NCBI GenBank assembly: GCA_018262985.1
Contig: JADFDI010000008.1
Location: 62,001 to 126,000 of the forward strand
DNA: 64,000 nucleotides
Source: Spirochaetota bacterium
Lineage (GTDB): Bacteria; Spirochaetota; Spirochaetia; Treponematales; UBA12059
Direction of reading: 5' to 3'
The notes under the pieces were generated by a model, which was not told the origin of the DNA, did no database searches, and saw only the letters and a program-made list of their open reading frames with translations. Positions 34,414 to 42,995 of the stretch are shown here, one piece after another; positions within the stretch are counted from its first letter, which is position 1, and each line of letters starts with the position of its first letter. Made by a program: the position numbers and the translations under genes.

Positions 34414-35087
34414 GCGCCCCCGCCCTGTTCGACGTCATCGGCCCGGTCATGATCGGTCCCTCCAGCTCGCACACCGCCGGCGTGGCGCGCATCTGCTTCC
34501 TCGCGCGCAAGGCCTTCGGCGAGCGGCCCGAAAAGGCGCGCGTCGCCTTCCACGGCTCGCTCGCCGCCACCTGGCGCGGGCACGGCTCGGACAAGGCGGC
34601 CCTCGCGGGGCTCCTCGGCCTTCACCCTGAGGACGAGCGGCTCTCGTTCGCCCGCGAGCTAGCCGACCGCGAGGGGCTCGTCGTGGATTTCGTCGAGGTC
34701 CGGGAAAGCGACCCGGGCCTCCATCCGAACACCTTGCGCGTCGAGCTCGAGGGCGGCGGGCGGAAGCTCTCCATCACGGGCAGCTCGATCGGGGGCGGGG
34801 CCGTGCGCGTCGAGAACGTCAACGGCTTTCCCGCGAGCATCTCGGGCGAGCTGGACGCGGTCCTCGTGCGGCACCGGGACCGCCCGGGCGTGATCGCCGG
34901 GGTGACCGGCATCCTCGCGGCGGCGGGCGTCAACATCGCCACCGCGGCGAGCCGCCGGAACCAGAAGGGCGACGAAGCCCTTCTGGTCGTCGAGGTGGAC
35001 GGCGTGCCGCCGGGAGCCGCCCTCGAGGCCATCAAGGCCCTGGGCGAGGTGCTCGCCGCCGTCCACCTGCCCTCCGTCGTGTCCTGA
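34410..35087 (+). CDS. sdaAB: L-serine dehydratase beta subunit
   Basis: 225 aa; GTG overlaps the regulator stop (GTGA). Family motif GPSSSHTAGVARI near 13-25 (substrate/cluster site), a central alpha/beta domain, and a C-terminal ACT domain (about 150-222: HRDRPGVIAGVTGILAAAGVNIATAA) that may bind serine. Together with SdaAA it forms the [4Fe-4S] enzyme that converts L-serine to pyruvate and ammonia. Confidence 0.93.
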
Positions 35088-35102
35088 AGGAAGGAAATCC
35101 GC

Positions 35103-36011
35103 ATGCGCACCTCGTTCTCTTCCGCCGCCGAGCTGCTCGCCCTCGTCGCCGCCGACGGCCGTTCCCTGCCCGAGTGGATGGTGGCCCGAGAAGCCTTCCT
35201 GACGGGCCGCGACGGGGCGGCCGTGCGGGACGAGATCGCGCGTCGGCTCTCCATCACGCGCACGGCCCTGGCGCGCGGCTTCAAGGAACCCCAGCGCTCC
35301 GTCTCGGGGCTCACCGACGGCGCCGCCGCGAAACTCCACGCGCTCGCGGAGCCGCCCGTCCGCGACGAGCTCTGGAACCGCGCGCTCGCCTACGCGGTCG
35401 CCATCAACGAGGTCTCCGCCTGCGGCGGCCGCATCGTTGCCTTCCCGACCGCGGGCTCGAGCGGCATCGTGCCGGGGCTCCTGTGGGCCTGGCGCGACGA
35501 ACGGGAAGGCGACCTGACGGCGTCGAGCCCGAGGCTCCAGGACGCGGTCGCCGTCGCGGGCGCCATCGGCGCCGTCATCGCCGCCCGCGCCACGCTTTCC
35601 GGCGCGGCGGGCGGCTGCCAGGCGGAGTGCGGCGCCGCGGCCGCCATGGGCTCAGGCGCGCTCGCCTGGCTCGCCTCCGGCGACCCGGACCGCGCGTTCA
35701 ACGCCGCTGCCCTCTCGCTCAAGAATTCGCTCGGCCTGGCCTGCGACCCCGTGGCGGGCCTCGTCGAGGTGCCCTGCGTCAAGCGCAACGCCTTCCTCGC
35801 GGGCAACGCCCTGGTCGCCCTGACCCTCGACTCGGCCGGAGTCCGGAGCGCCGTGCCCTTCGACGAGGTGGTCTCGGCCATGAAGGCCATCGGCGACATG
35901 ATGAGCCCCCAGCTCAAGGAGAGCGCGGAAGGAGGGCTCGCGATGACGCCGACGGGGCTCCGCGCGAAGGCGGCGATGGAAGCCGGCTTCCCGGACGCCA
36001 GCCGCTCCTGA
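35103..36011 (+). CDS. sdaAA: L-serine dehydratase alpha subunit
   Basis: 302 aa; AAGGAAGGAAA before the ATG. Catalytic-domain motifs: CGGRIVAFPTAGSSGIVPG, AGGCQAECG and CDPVAGLVEVPCVKRNAF, whose cysteines ligate the iron-sulphur cluster. Last gene of the plus-strand run started by pgi. The 66-bp gap to the converging flagellar operon contains only a 6-bp hairpin (CGCGGG / CCCGCG, 36025-36044) without a T tract. Confidence 0.95.
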   Translation: MRTSFSSAAELLALVAADGRSLPEWMVAREAFLTGRDGAAVRDEIARRLSITRTALARGFKEPQRSVSGLTDGAAAKLHALAEPPVRDELWNRALAYAVAINEVSACGGRIVAFPTAGSSGIVPGLLWAWRDEREGDLTASSPRLQDAVAVAGAIGAVIAARATLSGAAGGCQAECGAAAAMGSGALAWLASGDPDRAFNAAALSLKNSLGLACDPVAGLVEVPCVKRNAFLAGNALVALTLDSAGVRSAVPFDEVVSAMKAIGDMMSPQLKESAEGGLAMTPTGLRAKAAMEAGFPDASRS

Positions 36012-36077
36012 ACGGGCCGTCGGCCGCGGGCTTCCGGACCCGCGCCCGACTCGCCGGAGATGCCCGGAGGGAGCCGC

Positions 36078-36710
36078 TCAGGAACCGAGCGAGGCCAGGA
36101 TGGCCGCGGCCTCGAGCCGCTCGACCGCGTCGCCTTCGGTTCGGGCGACGCGGAGCGCCTCCGCGAAGACCGGCTCGGCGGTGCCCTTCGCGACCAGGCG
36201 GATCTGGGCGCGGAGCGGGGCGGAGGCGCGCGCGTAGAGGCTCGCGAGTTCGGGTCCGGCCTGCCTGAGGCCCAGGACGGCGACGGAACGCACGGCCGCG
36301 GCCTGCACCCTCTCGTCCCGGTCGAACAGGGCCTTGCGGAGGAAGATCCACGCGCTCCGCCTTCCTGAAAGCCCGAGCATCGTCGCCGCCCGTGCCCGTT
36401 CGCCCGAGTCCTTCGAGGTCGCGAGCACCCCTCCGAGCGCGAAGATGTCGGGAGCGCCGCTCCGTCCGCCTCCCCCCGCTTCGGGCTCGGCCGGATCGGG
36501 CCGCGGCGCGCGGCCCGAAGGCAGGCCCGGGCGTATCGTCAGCGTCTTGTAGGCCTTGACCACGCGGTCGAAGCGCCCCGCCGTGCGGGGGTCCTTCGAG
36601 GCGTCGGGATGGAGGCGCTTGGCGAGCTGGCGGTAGGCGGTCCGGATGTCGACCGAGGGAGCGCCCGGCTCGAGCCCCAGGGTGGCCCAGGGTTCGCTTT
36701 CGGATTTCAC
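36078..36710 (-). CDS. J-domain protein with HEAT-like repeats
   Basis: 210 aa, GTG start overlapping the Hsp70 stop. N-terminal J domain (about 5-60): AYRQLAKRLHPDASKD with the HPD triad at 34-36, which stimulates Hsp70 ATPase. A Gly/Pro spacer (62-85) replaces the Cys-rich and client domains of DnaJ. The C terminus (about 90-208) has Ala/Leu-rich helical pairs resembling HEAT repeats (RAATMLGLSGRRSAWIFLRKAL). Likely the dedicated co-chaperone of the adjacent Hsp70; last gene of the flagellar run. Confidence 0.8.
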   Translation of the reverse strand: MKSESEPWATLGLEPGAPSVDIRTAYRQLAKRLHPDASKDPRTAGRFDRVVKAYKTLTIRPGLPSGRAPRPDPAEPEAGGGGRSGAPDIFALGGVLATSKDSGERARAATMLGLSGRRSAWIFLRKALFDRDERVQAAAVRSVAVLGLRQAGPELASLYARASAPLRAQIRLVAKGTAEPVFAEALRVARTEGDAVERLEAAAILASLGS

Positions 36711-38404
36711 CGCGCGCCTCCGGCCGCGCCGAGTCCCGTCCGGGTCGGGACGCCCTCGTCGCGGGCGGCGAAGAGCTCGCCGGCCAGGGCCTCGAGGACC
36801 GCCCGCGCCTCCGCGCGCGAGGCGGCGTCGCCCTCCGCGACGGCCTTGCGCGCCGCGGACACGGCCTCCTCGAGCTCGTCGGCCAGGCCGGCCTCGAGCG
36901 CCGTTCGGCCGGACAGCTCCGCGACCCGCGTGGCGAGCAGGGCCAGCTTGGCCGCGTCGTCCGAGCCGGATCCGGAGACCACCACGCGCTGCTCGGCTCC
37001 CGTGTCCAGGTCCTTGGCGCGCACGCGCAGGAGGTCGCTCTCGTCGATGGCGAACTCCACGAGGATGCGCGGCTCGCCCCGGCGCGCCTTGCGCACCCCC
37101 GCGAGCAGGAAGCGGCCGAGCGAGAGGTTGTCCCTTGCCTTCTTCCCCTCGCCCTGGATGACGTGGATCTCGACGGTGTCCTGCCCGTCCGCTATCGTGG
37201 TGAAGACGCGGCGCTTGCGCGCCGGCAGGCCCTCGTTCCGCTGCACGAGGACCGCGCAGGCCCCTCCCTCGATCTCGACCCCGTAGGAAAACGAGGCGAC
37301 GTCGCGGACCGCGAAGCCCTCGGCCTCCCCGGACACTATGGCCGCCTCGACCGCGGCGCCCGAGGCGACGATCTCCTCGAAATTGACCCGCGACTCGGGC
37401 GCCCTCCGCACGAGGGGCGCGAGCAGCTCCCCGACCAGCGGCATGCGGCTCGAGCCGCCCGACAGCACCAGGGCGCCCACCTCCGCGGGCTCGACTTCCG
37501 CCGTACGGAGCGCTTCGGCGGTGAGCAGCACGGTCCGCTCGACGAAGGGCCGCGCGAGCTCCTCGAAGCGGGTCCGCGTCACCGTGAACGAGGGATGCGA
37601 GAGCGCTCCGCCCGAACCCATGAAGGGCATGACGATCTCGGTCGACTCGCGGCTCGAAAGCTCGATCTTGGCGCGCTCGACCAGGTCCCAGAGCTGCTGG
37701 CTCAGGAAGAGGTCCCCTTCGGCGTCGAGGCCGTAGTCGCGCTTGAAGGCGGCCGCGATCTCGGCGTACAGGGCCGCGTCGATGTCGAGGCCGCCGAGCC
37801 GGTCGTCGCCCGCGCTCGAGAGGACCTCGCAGGCGGAGCCGCGCGACCGCAGGACGGTGACGTCGAAGGTTCCGCCCCCGAAGTCGTACACGAGCACGAG
37901 GGTGTCCGCGCCGGGTTTCTGCCGATCCAGCCAGGCCCTGGCCAGCGCGGCGGCCGTCGGCTCGTTGACCAGGCGGAGCGCGTCCAGCCCGGCGAGCGCC
38001 GCGGCTTCGCGCAGGGACCGCCTCTGCGCGTCGGAGAAGCGCGCGGGCACCGTGATCACGGCGCTTTCGACCGGGAATCCGAGGAAGCGCTCGGCGTCGG
38101 AACGCAGCTTGCGGAAGATTTCCGCCGCCACGTCCTCGGCCCGCAGCTCGCGGCCGCCGACCTTGAGGAGCGCCTTGGTTCCGAGCAGGCGCTTGACCGC
38201 GCGGACCGTGTCCGCGGGCGCCGCGATGGCTCGGTTCTTGGCCGACTCCCCCACCAGCACCTCGCCGCCCGGAGCGTAGGAGACCACGCTCGGGGTGAAG
38301 CGCGCGCCGCGCTCGTTCGGCACGATGACGGTGCGCCCCGAGTCCAGCCAGGCGCAGAGGGCGTTGGTGGTGCCGAAATCGATGCCGATGACGCGGCCGC
38401 TCAC
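36707..38404 (-). CDS. DnaK-like (Hsp70) chaperone, short form
   Basis: 565 aa against about 610-640 for DnaK. GTG at 38404 overlaps the upstream stop. Nucleotide-binding domain motifs: IGIDFGTTNALCAWL (phosphate 1), VYDFGGGTFDVTVLR (phosphate 2), LVLSGGSSRMPLVGELL (adenosine). The substrate-binding domain is present but the C-terminal lid is short and no EEVD-like tail is seen. Lacks grpE/dnaJ neighbours and sits at the end of the flagellar run with a J/HEAT partner, so it is a second, specialised Hsp70 rather than the housekeeping DnaK. Confidence 0.88.
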   Translation of the reverse strand: MSGRVIGIDFGTTNALCAWLDSGRTVIVPNERGARFTPSVVSYAPGGEVLVGESAKNRAIAAPADTVRAVKRLLGTKALLKVGGRELRAEDVAAEIFRKLRSDAERFLGFPVESAVITVPARFSDAQRRSLREAAALAGLDALRLVNEPTAAALARAWLDRQKPGADTLVLVYDFGGGTFDVTVLRSRGSACEVLSSAGDDRLGGLDIDAALYAEIAAAFKRDYGLDAEGDLFLSQQLWDLVERAKIELSSRESTEIVMPFMGSGGALSHPSFTVTRTRFEELARPFVERTVLLTAEALRTAEVEPAEVGALVLSGGSSRMPLVGELLAPLVRRAPESRVNFEEIVASGAAVEAAIVSGEAEGFAVRDVASFSYGVEIEGGACAVLVQRNEGLPARKRRVFTTIADGQDTVEIHVIQGEGKKARDNLSLGRFLLAGVRKARRGEPRILVEFAIDESDLLRVRAKDLDTGAEQRVVVSGSGSDDAAKLALLATRVAELSGRTALEAGLADELEEAVSAARKAVAEGDAASRAEARAVLEALAGELFAARDEGVPTRTGLGAAGGAR

Positions 38405-39144
38405 CTGGCTCCCTCCGCGCCGCGCTCCTCCTCGAGTCCCACCACGAGATCTACCTCGGCGATGGTGGATCCGAGTCGGGCCGCTATCAGGTCGCTGGAA
38501 AAGCCCTTCCGCCACAGCGAGATGGCTTCCTCCCGGAAATCCGACCGACCTTTGACCGGCACGCTCGAGAAGCTTACGAAGGGGAGTTCCGAAGGACCCG
38601 CGACCGTCTCGCGCGGAGGCTCCGGCTCGGGACCCGGAGCGGGACCGGGCGGAATCGAGGCTCCGCCGGCCGGCTCCTCGATCCGCGCGTCCGAGCTTAC
38701 GCGCCCGCGCCCCGGCCTCGCGGCGCGCGCGTCCGCCGCGGGTTCCGCCACGCCCGCTCCGCGGGCGAGGAGCGGATCCCAGGAGCGTCGCGGCTCGTTC
38801 GTCGGGGCGGCCTCGGGCTTGGTCCGGCTTTCGGCGCGCGCGAGGTCGAGCCGTTCGAGCACGGCGCGCTCTCCCGCGCGGGTCGCGGCTTCCCGGCGCA
38901 TGACGGCCATGCGGCGCTCGACGTCCTCGAGCAGGCGGCGCAGCTCCGCGGAACGGTCCTCGATGAGGGTGACGTCGCGGTCCGCCTCGGCGTTCAGCTC
39001 CGCGACGAGGGCGGACACTTCGCGGCGCAGGTCCGCGAGCAGCCCCTCCGCGTCGAGCGCCCTTCGGAGCCTCGTGCGCACGTACAGGAAGAGGGCCAGC
39101 AGGCCGGTCACGTTCAGGGCGATCACCGCGGCGAGCGTCGTCAT
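38401..39144 (-). CDS. Membrane coiled-coil protein with C-terminal helix-turn-helix-like segment
   Basis: 247 aa. One N-terminal transmembrane helix (3-22), a charged coiled coil (about 25-105), a long Pro/Gly/Ala linker, and a conserved-looking C terminus (AISLWRKGFSSDLIAARLGSTIAEVDLVVGLEE). That end resembles the DUF6115-type element found in flagellar operons of other phyla, which looks like an HTH used for protein contact. Stop overlaps the Hsp70 start (GTGA). Function unknown. Confidence 0.65.
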   Translation of the reverse strand: MTTLAAVIALNVTGLLALFLYVRTRLRRALDAEGLLADLRREVSALVAELNAEADRDVTLIEDRSAELRRLLEDVERRMAVMRREAATRAGERAVLERLDLARAESRTKPEAAPTNEPRRSWDPLLARGAGVAEPAADARAARPGRGRVSSDARIEEPAGGASIPPGPAPGPEPEPPRETVAGPSELPFVSFSSVPVKGRSDFREEAISLWRKGFSSDLIAARLGSTIAEVDLVVGLEEERGAEGAR

Positions 39145-39149
39145 TCAGG

Positions 39150-39485
39150 CTATCCGGAGATGTCTACGCGCGACCCGAGTTCGGGGTCGGTGATGACGTT
39201 CGGGGCGGGCTCTTCGGCGACCTCTTCCCCGTCCTTTCCCTTCCGTGATCCGGACCGCTCTTCCCGATTGCCGCCCTCGCGGTCGTTCACGCCGGGCGCC
39301 TGGTTTTCGGAAGCCTCGGGTTTGCGGACGGCCTTCGCCTCTTCCTCGCGCTTCTTGAGCTGCGCCATGCCCTGCAGCGACTGCTGGAGGAGCCCCACGT
39401 TGCCGTCCTTGCCGGCCGCGCGCTCCCGCCCGACCTGCTCGAGCTGGCTGAACAGCGTCTGGAGGTCAATCGGCTTGATAGGCAT
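39150..39485 (-). CDS. Small charged protein of the flagellar run (111 aa)
   Basis: Starts MPIKPIDLQTLFSQLEQV and continues with Lys/Glu/Gln-rich helical and then disordered sequence ending PELGSRVDISG. No domain recognised. Its start lies inside the 3' end of fapA (20-bp overlap), so it is co-translated with it. Comparable small proteins with a PI-DLQxxF opening follow fapA in treponemal operons, as far as I recall. Confidence 0.65.
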   Translation of the reverse strand: MPIKPIDLQTLFSQLEQVGRERAAGKDGNVGLLQQSLQGMAQLKKREEEAKAVRKPEASENQAPGVNDREGGNREERSGSRKGKDGEEVAEEPAPNVITDPELGSRVDISG

Positions 39486-41448
39486 CCGGCGGCCCCCGCT
39501 TCAAGAGCTCCTCGTCCACTTCCTCGTACTTGGTGGTGCGGATGAGCATGTTGTCGAGGTAGAAGGTCAGGCCCTTCTGCTCGACCTTGATCTCCTCGTG
39601 GATGTCCTTGATGACGATCTTGACGCCGGGATAAACCTTGCCGGAGGAGGAGATGCGGCCCTTGGCCTTCAGGTTCGCCAGGTAGGACTGGATCGACTCC
39701 GTCTCCCGGACGATGTTCCGGACCTCGGCGACCAGCTCCTCGCGGCGGGCGAGATGGTCGCGCAGCACGGCCTCCTTGTCCTCGGGGAGGGTCTTCCGCG
39801 CCTTCTTGAGCGCGACGAGGGTCTGGATGTTCTTCTCGAATTCGTCTATCTGCTTCCTGAGCTGCTCGGCCTGCTTGGCGAGCTGGTCCATGCGCTCCTT
39901 GCTCCGCGGGTCGTAGCCGACCTCGACGATGGTCTCGGCGCCGCCGACCGGGCTGCCGAGCGTCTTGGCGTTGATTTCCTCGCAGGCCCTGTAGCGGCCT
40001 CCCACGATCGAGGCGCGCTTGCCGTGGCAGATGATGCGCTTGTTCGCCGAGATCTGGGAATTCACCAGGCCGTCCGAGGCGATCACCGAATCGCCGGCTT
40101 CGATGGTGGCGTTCTCGATGAACTTGGCCCAGACGCTCTTGCCCGCCCGGATCGAGCCGCCGCCCTTGCCGGTCACGCCCTGGTGGACGATCACGTCGCC
40201 CTCGGCGTAGATGTCCGCCTTGCCGACGTTGCCCTTTATCTCGACGTTGCCCGAGGCCTTGATGCGGAAGCCGTCCTCGACCGAACCCGCCACGACCACC
40301 GTGCCGAGGAACATGATGTTGCCGGTCTTGAGGTTGACGTCGCCGGGCACCAGGAAGATTTCCTCGACGTTTATCTTCCCGTTCAGGTAGGTCACCTGCC
40401 CGTTTATCTCCGCGAGCAGGGTCTGTCCGTCGTCGGCCACGCGGACGTTCTTGCCGATCGGCAGGGGCACGTCCTTGCCGTTGCGCGCGGGCAGCATCTT
40501 GCCGGTGACGGTGCGCCCCGGGCGGCCGGGCTCGGGCGGCACCTTGCGCGCGAGCGGCTGCCCCGCGACCACGTTCTGGATCAGGCCCAGCTCCTTGAAG
40601 TCCACGCGGCCGTCCGCGGTCTCCTTCATGTTGAGCTTGGTCCGGTCGGTCTCGAAGTTGAATTTTACGGTCGAGTCCTTGCCGTTGTAGGGCTTGTCAC
40701 CCTCGGCCACGACGATGGCCTCGCGGTAGCGCGGCTTGTCCTCGAGCTCCTGCACCTTGTCCGGATCGATGCCGTAGACGACCTTGTTGTTGCGCAGGAA
40801 GGCGAGGATCGCGTCCTTCGAAAGGTCGGCGCCGCCGGGGCCGGGCTGAGTCATCAGGACGCTGGCGCGCATCTCCTGGTCGAAGACGTCGACGGTCAGG
40901 AAGGCGTCGTTGGCGGGGTTCGCGATGAAGTCGCCGACGCGGACGTACTCGCCCTCGGCCCGCTTGACCGTGTCCCGGACCAGCTCCTCGTTGACGTCAC
41001 GGACGGCGCGGCCCTGGATCCGGTCGAAGGCTACGCGCTCGCTCACCCGCCTGCCGCGGCCCCGCGGAGCGGTCACCTTGAGCAAGGCGCCGTCGGAGCC
41101 GAGACGGACGTAGCACTCGCCGTCGCGGTCCTTCTCTTCCTCGGGAAGGGCCTCGACGATCCCGCCCGCCGTATCGCCCGCGACTTCCGCCTCGGCCTCG
41201 CGCTTCGCCGAGGTCTCGTAAGCGCGGATCCGCCAGGGCTTGGCGCCGAGGCCCAGGGGGCCGTCCACGCCGCGGTCGAGCACCTCGAATTCGAGCCGCT
41301 TCACGGGCAGCTCGAGCTGGATGCCCGCGTCGCGCAGGGCCTCCTCGACGCTGCGGGCCTCGACGATCACCGAGCGGCGGTCCCGGTCGTCCTCGAGGTA
41401 GCGCGCCATGAGGGCGCGCACTCCCTCCATGCCGACGCGCCCGGCCAC
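39466..41448 (-). CDS. fapA: FapA/DUF342 family protein
   Basis: 660 aa from a GTG at 41448, 1 bp after fliA; an ATG at 41430 is an alternative. Jag_N-like N terminus (about 7-70: VEEALRDAGIQLELPVKRLEFEVLD). The FapA core (about 190-500) has a right-handed beta-helix of repeated G-x-V/I turns (NIMFLGTVVVAGSVEDGFRIKASGNVEIKG). A coiled coil follows (about 520-590). The family is conserved near flagellar or polar-placement genes; role not established. Confidence 0.85.
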   Translation of the reverse strand: MAGRVGMEGVRALMARYLEDDRDRRSVIVEARSVEEALRDAGIQLELPVKRLEFEVLDRGVDGPLGLGAKPWRIRAYETSAKREAEAEVAGDTAGGIVEALPEEEKDRDGECYVRLGSDGALLKVTAPRGRGRRVSERVAFDRIQGRAVRDVNEELVRDTVKRAEGEYVRVGDFIANPANDAFLTVDVFDQEMRASVLMTQPGPGGADLSKDAILAFLRNNKVVYGIDPDKVQELEDKPRYREAIVVAEGDKPYNGKDSTVKFNFETDRTKLNMKETADGRVDFKELGLIQNVVAGQPLARKVPPEPGRPGRTVTGKMLPARNGKDVPLPIGKNVRVADDGQTLLAEINGQVTYLNGKINVEEIFLVPGDVNLKTGNIMFLGTVVVAGSVEDGFRIKASGNVEIKGNVGKADIYAEGDVIVHQGVTGKGGGSIRAGKSVWAKFIENATIEAGDSVIASDGLVNSQISANKRIICHGKRASIVGGRYRACEEINAKTLGSPVGGAETIVEVGYDPRSKERMDQLAKQAEQLRKQIDEFEKNIQTLVALKKARKTLPEDKEAVLRDHLARREELVAEVRNIVRETESIQSYLANLKAKGRISSSGKVYPGVKIVIKDIHEEIKVEQKGLTFYLDNMLIRTTKYEEVDEELLKRGPPDAYQAD

Positions 41449-41449
41449 G

Positions 41450-42238
41450 CTACGCTATCCCTTTCCGGACGTTGGTCAGCTTTCCCCGCAAGCGGAGTAT
41501 GGCCTTGGTGTGCAGCTGACTCACGCGGCTCTCGGTCACCTCGAGCACCTGGCCGATTTCCTTGAGGGTCAGGTCCTCGTAGTAATAGAGCACGAGGACC
41601 TTCTTCTCCTTGTCGGGGAGCTCCTGGATGGCCTGCACGATGACGCGCTTGATCTCGTCGCGCTCCACCGTGGAATCGGGATTCATGCTGGTGGGACTCT
41701 CGATGCTGTCGCCGATGGAAACCTTGTCGGCCTCGTCGCCGGAGTACCAAACGTCGTTGAGCGAGAGCACCGAGGTGCTCGAGATCTTCAGCATGGTGCG
41801 GGCGAACTCGTCCTCGCTGACGCCCATCGAGCTCGCGATCTCCGAGTCGCTCGCGGGCCTGCAGAGGCGCGACTCCAGCTCGACGATGGCTTCCTCGATC
41901 TCGCGCGTCTTCTGCCTCACCGAGCGGGGCACCCAGTCGATGCTGCGGAGCTCGTCGAAGATGGCGCCGCGGATGCGGGTCACCGCGTAGGTCTTGAACT
42001 TGACGTTCTTGTCCGGGTCGAACTTGTCGATCGCGTCGATCAAGCCGAAGACGCCGAATCCGACCAAGTCGTCGAACTCGACCGAATGAGGCATGTTGGC
42101 GGCGACCTTGCCGGCCACGTACTTGACGAGCGGGGCGTACTGGCGGATGAAGGCCTCGCGGATGGCCGGATCCTTCGAGCCGCGATAGTCCGTCCAGAGT
42201 TCCTCTTCCGTCCGCGTCTCGAGCAGGGGGTTCGTCAT
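41450..42238 (-). CDS. fliA: Flagellar sigma factor sigma-28
   Basis: 262 aa, the FliA/WhiG type lacking region 1. Region 2: LVKYVAGKVAANMPHSVEFDDLVGFGVFGLIDAIDKFDP with KTYAVTRIRGAIFDELRS. Region 3: DSEIASSMGVSEDEF. Region 4: TLKEIGQVLEVTESRVSQLHTKAILRLR. Directs late flagellar and chemotaxis promoters. It lies 6 bp after the membrane-protein gene that has its own sigma-70-like promoter, so it can be made independently of the upstream operon. No flgM is adjacent. Confidence 0.95.
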   Translation of the reverse strand: MTNPLLETRTEEELWTDYRGSKDPAIREAFIRQYAPLVKYVAGKVAANMPHSVEFDDLVGFGVFGLIDAIDKFDPDKNVKFKTYAVTRIRGAIFDELRSIDWVPRSVRQKTREIEEAIVELESRLCRPASDSEIASSMGVSEDEFARTMLKISSTSVLSLNDVWYSGDEADKVSIGDSIESPTSMNPDSTVERDEIKRVIVQAIQELPDKEKKVLVLYYYEDLTLKEIGQVLEVTESRVSQLHTKAILRLRGKLTNVRKGIA

Positions 42239-42244
42239 GGCGGC

Positions 42245-42904
42245 TTACCCTTTCCGGTCCTTTTTCAGTATCGTGCGCACTGCCTGCGCTATCGCCGCCG
42301 GATCCATTCCGTCCGCCGGTCCCGACGACCTGCGCGGGGCGGCGGCCGATTCCATGGCCGCGGCTTCCTCTTCCGATCCATGGGTCGGCGAGGCGAACGA
42401 ATCCGTGAAACCGTCCAGATCCGGCAGGACGTCCAGGTCGTCGAAGCTGACCGGGGGACGGGCGGGGCCGCTCGGAGCCGGCGGCGCCCCGGCGTCGGCC
42501 GGCATGAGCGTCTCCACGCGAAGCTCCTCGGCCTCCCCGTCGAGGCCCTCGCCCTCGAGCTCCTCGACCGGCCGTACGCCGCCCGTATCGGAGCCTCGCG
42601 GAACGGCATCGATCCCGACGACGTCGCTCGCTTCGCCGTAGCCGTCCTCGCCGACTACGATGTCGACGCGGGGGCCTTCGCGATCTTGCGCGGTTTCGTT
42701 CTCTCCCGGCTCGAAAAGCTCGGGAAGGAAGCGGCGGGCCAGGAAGAAGGCTCCGGCCGCGACGGCGGCGAACAGGAGGGCGGACGCGAAGGCGCGCAAC
42801 GCGAGCGCCCCGAAGGGAACGCGCGCGACGACGCCCGTCAGGGCGGACAGCGCGAACGCGCCGGCTCCCGCCCAGGCGGGGAAGCGCCCGTCCAGTTCCG
42901 CCAT
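42245..42904 (-). CDS. Flagellar-operon membrane protein of unknown function (219 aa)
   Basis: I use the ATG at 42904 because GGGAGGG lies 6 bp upstream and the predicted transcript starts near 42921; ATGs at 42919 and 42910 are possible. Two hydrophobic segments (about 8-25 and 30-55) are followed by a long acidic Asp/Glu/Gly/Pro-rich tail ending in a short helix (DPAAIAQAVRTILKKD). Same position as small unannotated proteins between flhG and fliA in Treponema. Function unknown. Confidence 0.7.
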   Translation of the reverse strand: MAELDGRFPAWAGAGAFALSALTGVVARVPFGALALRAFASALLFAAVAAGAFFLARRFLPELFEPGENETAQDREGPRVDIVVGEDGYGEASDVVGIDAVPRGSDTGGVRPVEELEGEGLDGEAEELRVETLMPADAGAPPAPSGPARPPVSFDDLDVLPDLDGFTDSFASPTHGSEEEAAAMESAAAPRRSSGPADGMDPAAIAQAVRTILKKDRKG

Positions 42905-42927
42905 CGCCATCCCTCCCATATCCCGCT

Positions 42928-42957
42928 ACAGTATGGCGAAATCCGGAGCCGCGTCAA
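42928..42957 (-). promoter_or_regulatory. Internal promoter upstream of the fliA gene pair
   Basis: On the minus strand: TTGACG (42957-42952), 18-bp spacer, TACTGT (42933-42928), just before the membrane-protein and fliA genes. Confidence 0.6.
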
Positions 42958-42995
42958 GCTCGCCCCTTCCGCCGGGGAGCGGGGCGGCTCCGCCC

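Noticed and set aside
36012-36077. Rho-independent terminator between sdaAA and the flagellar operon
   Set aside because: Only a 6-bp stem without a T tract on either strand.
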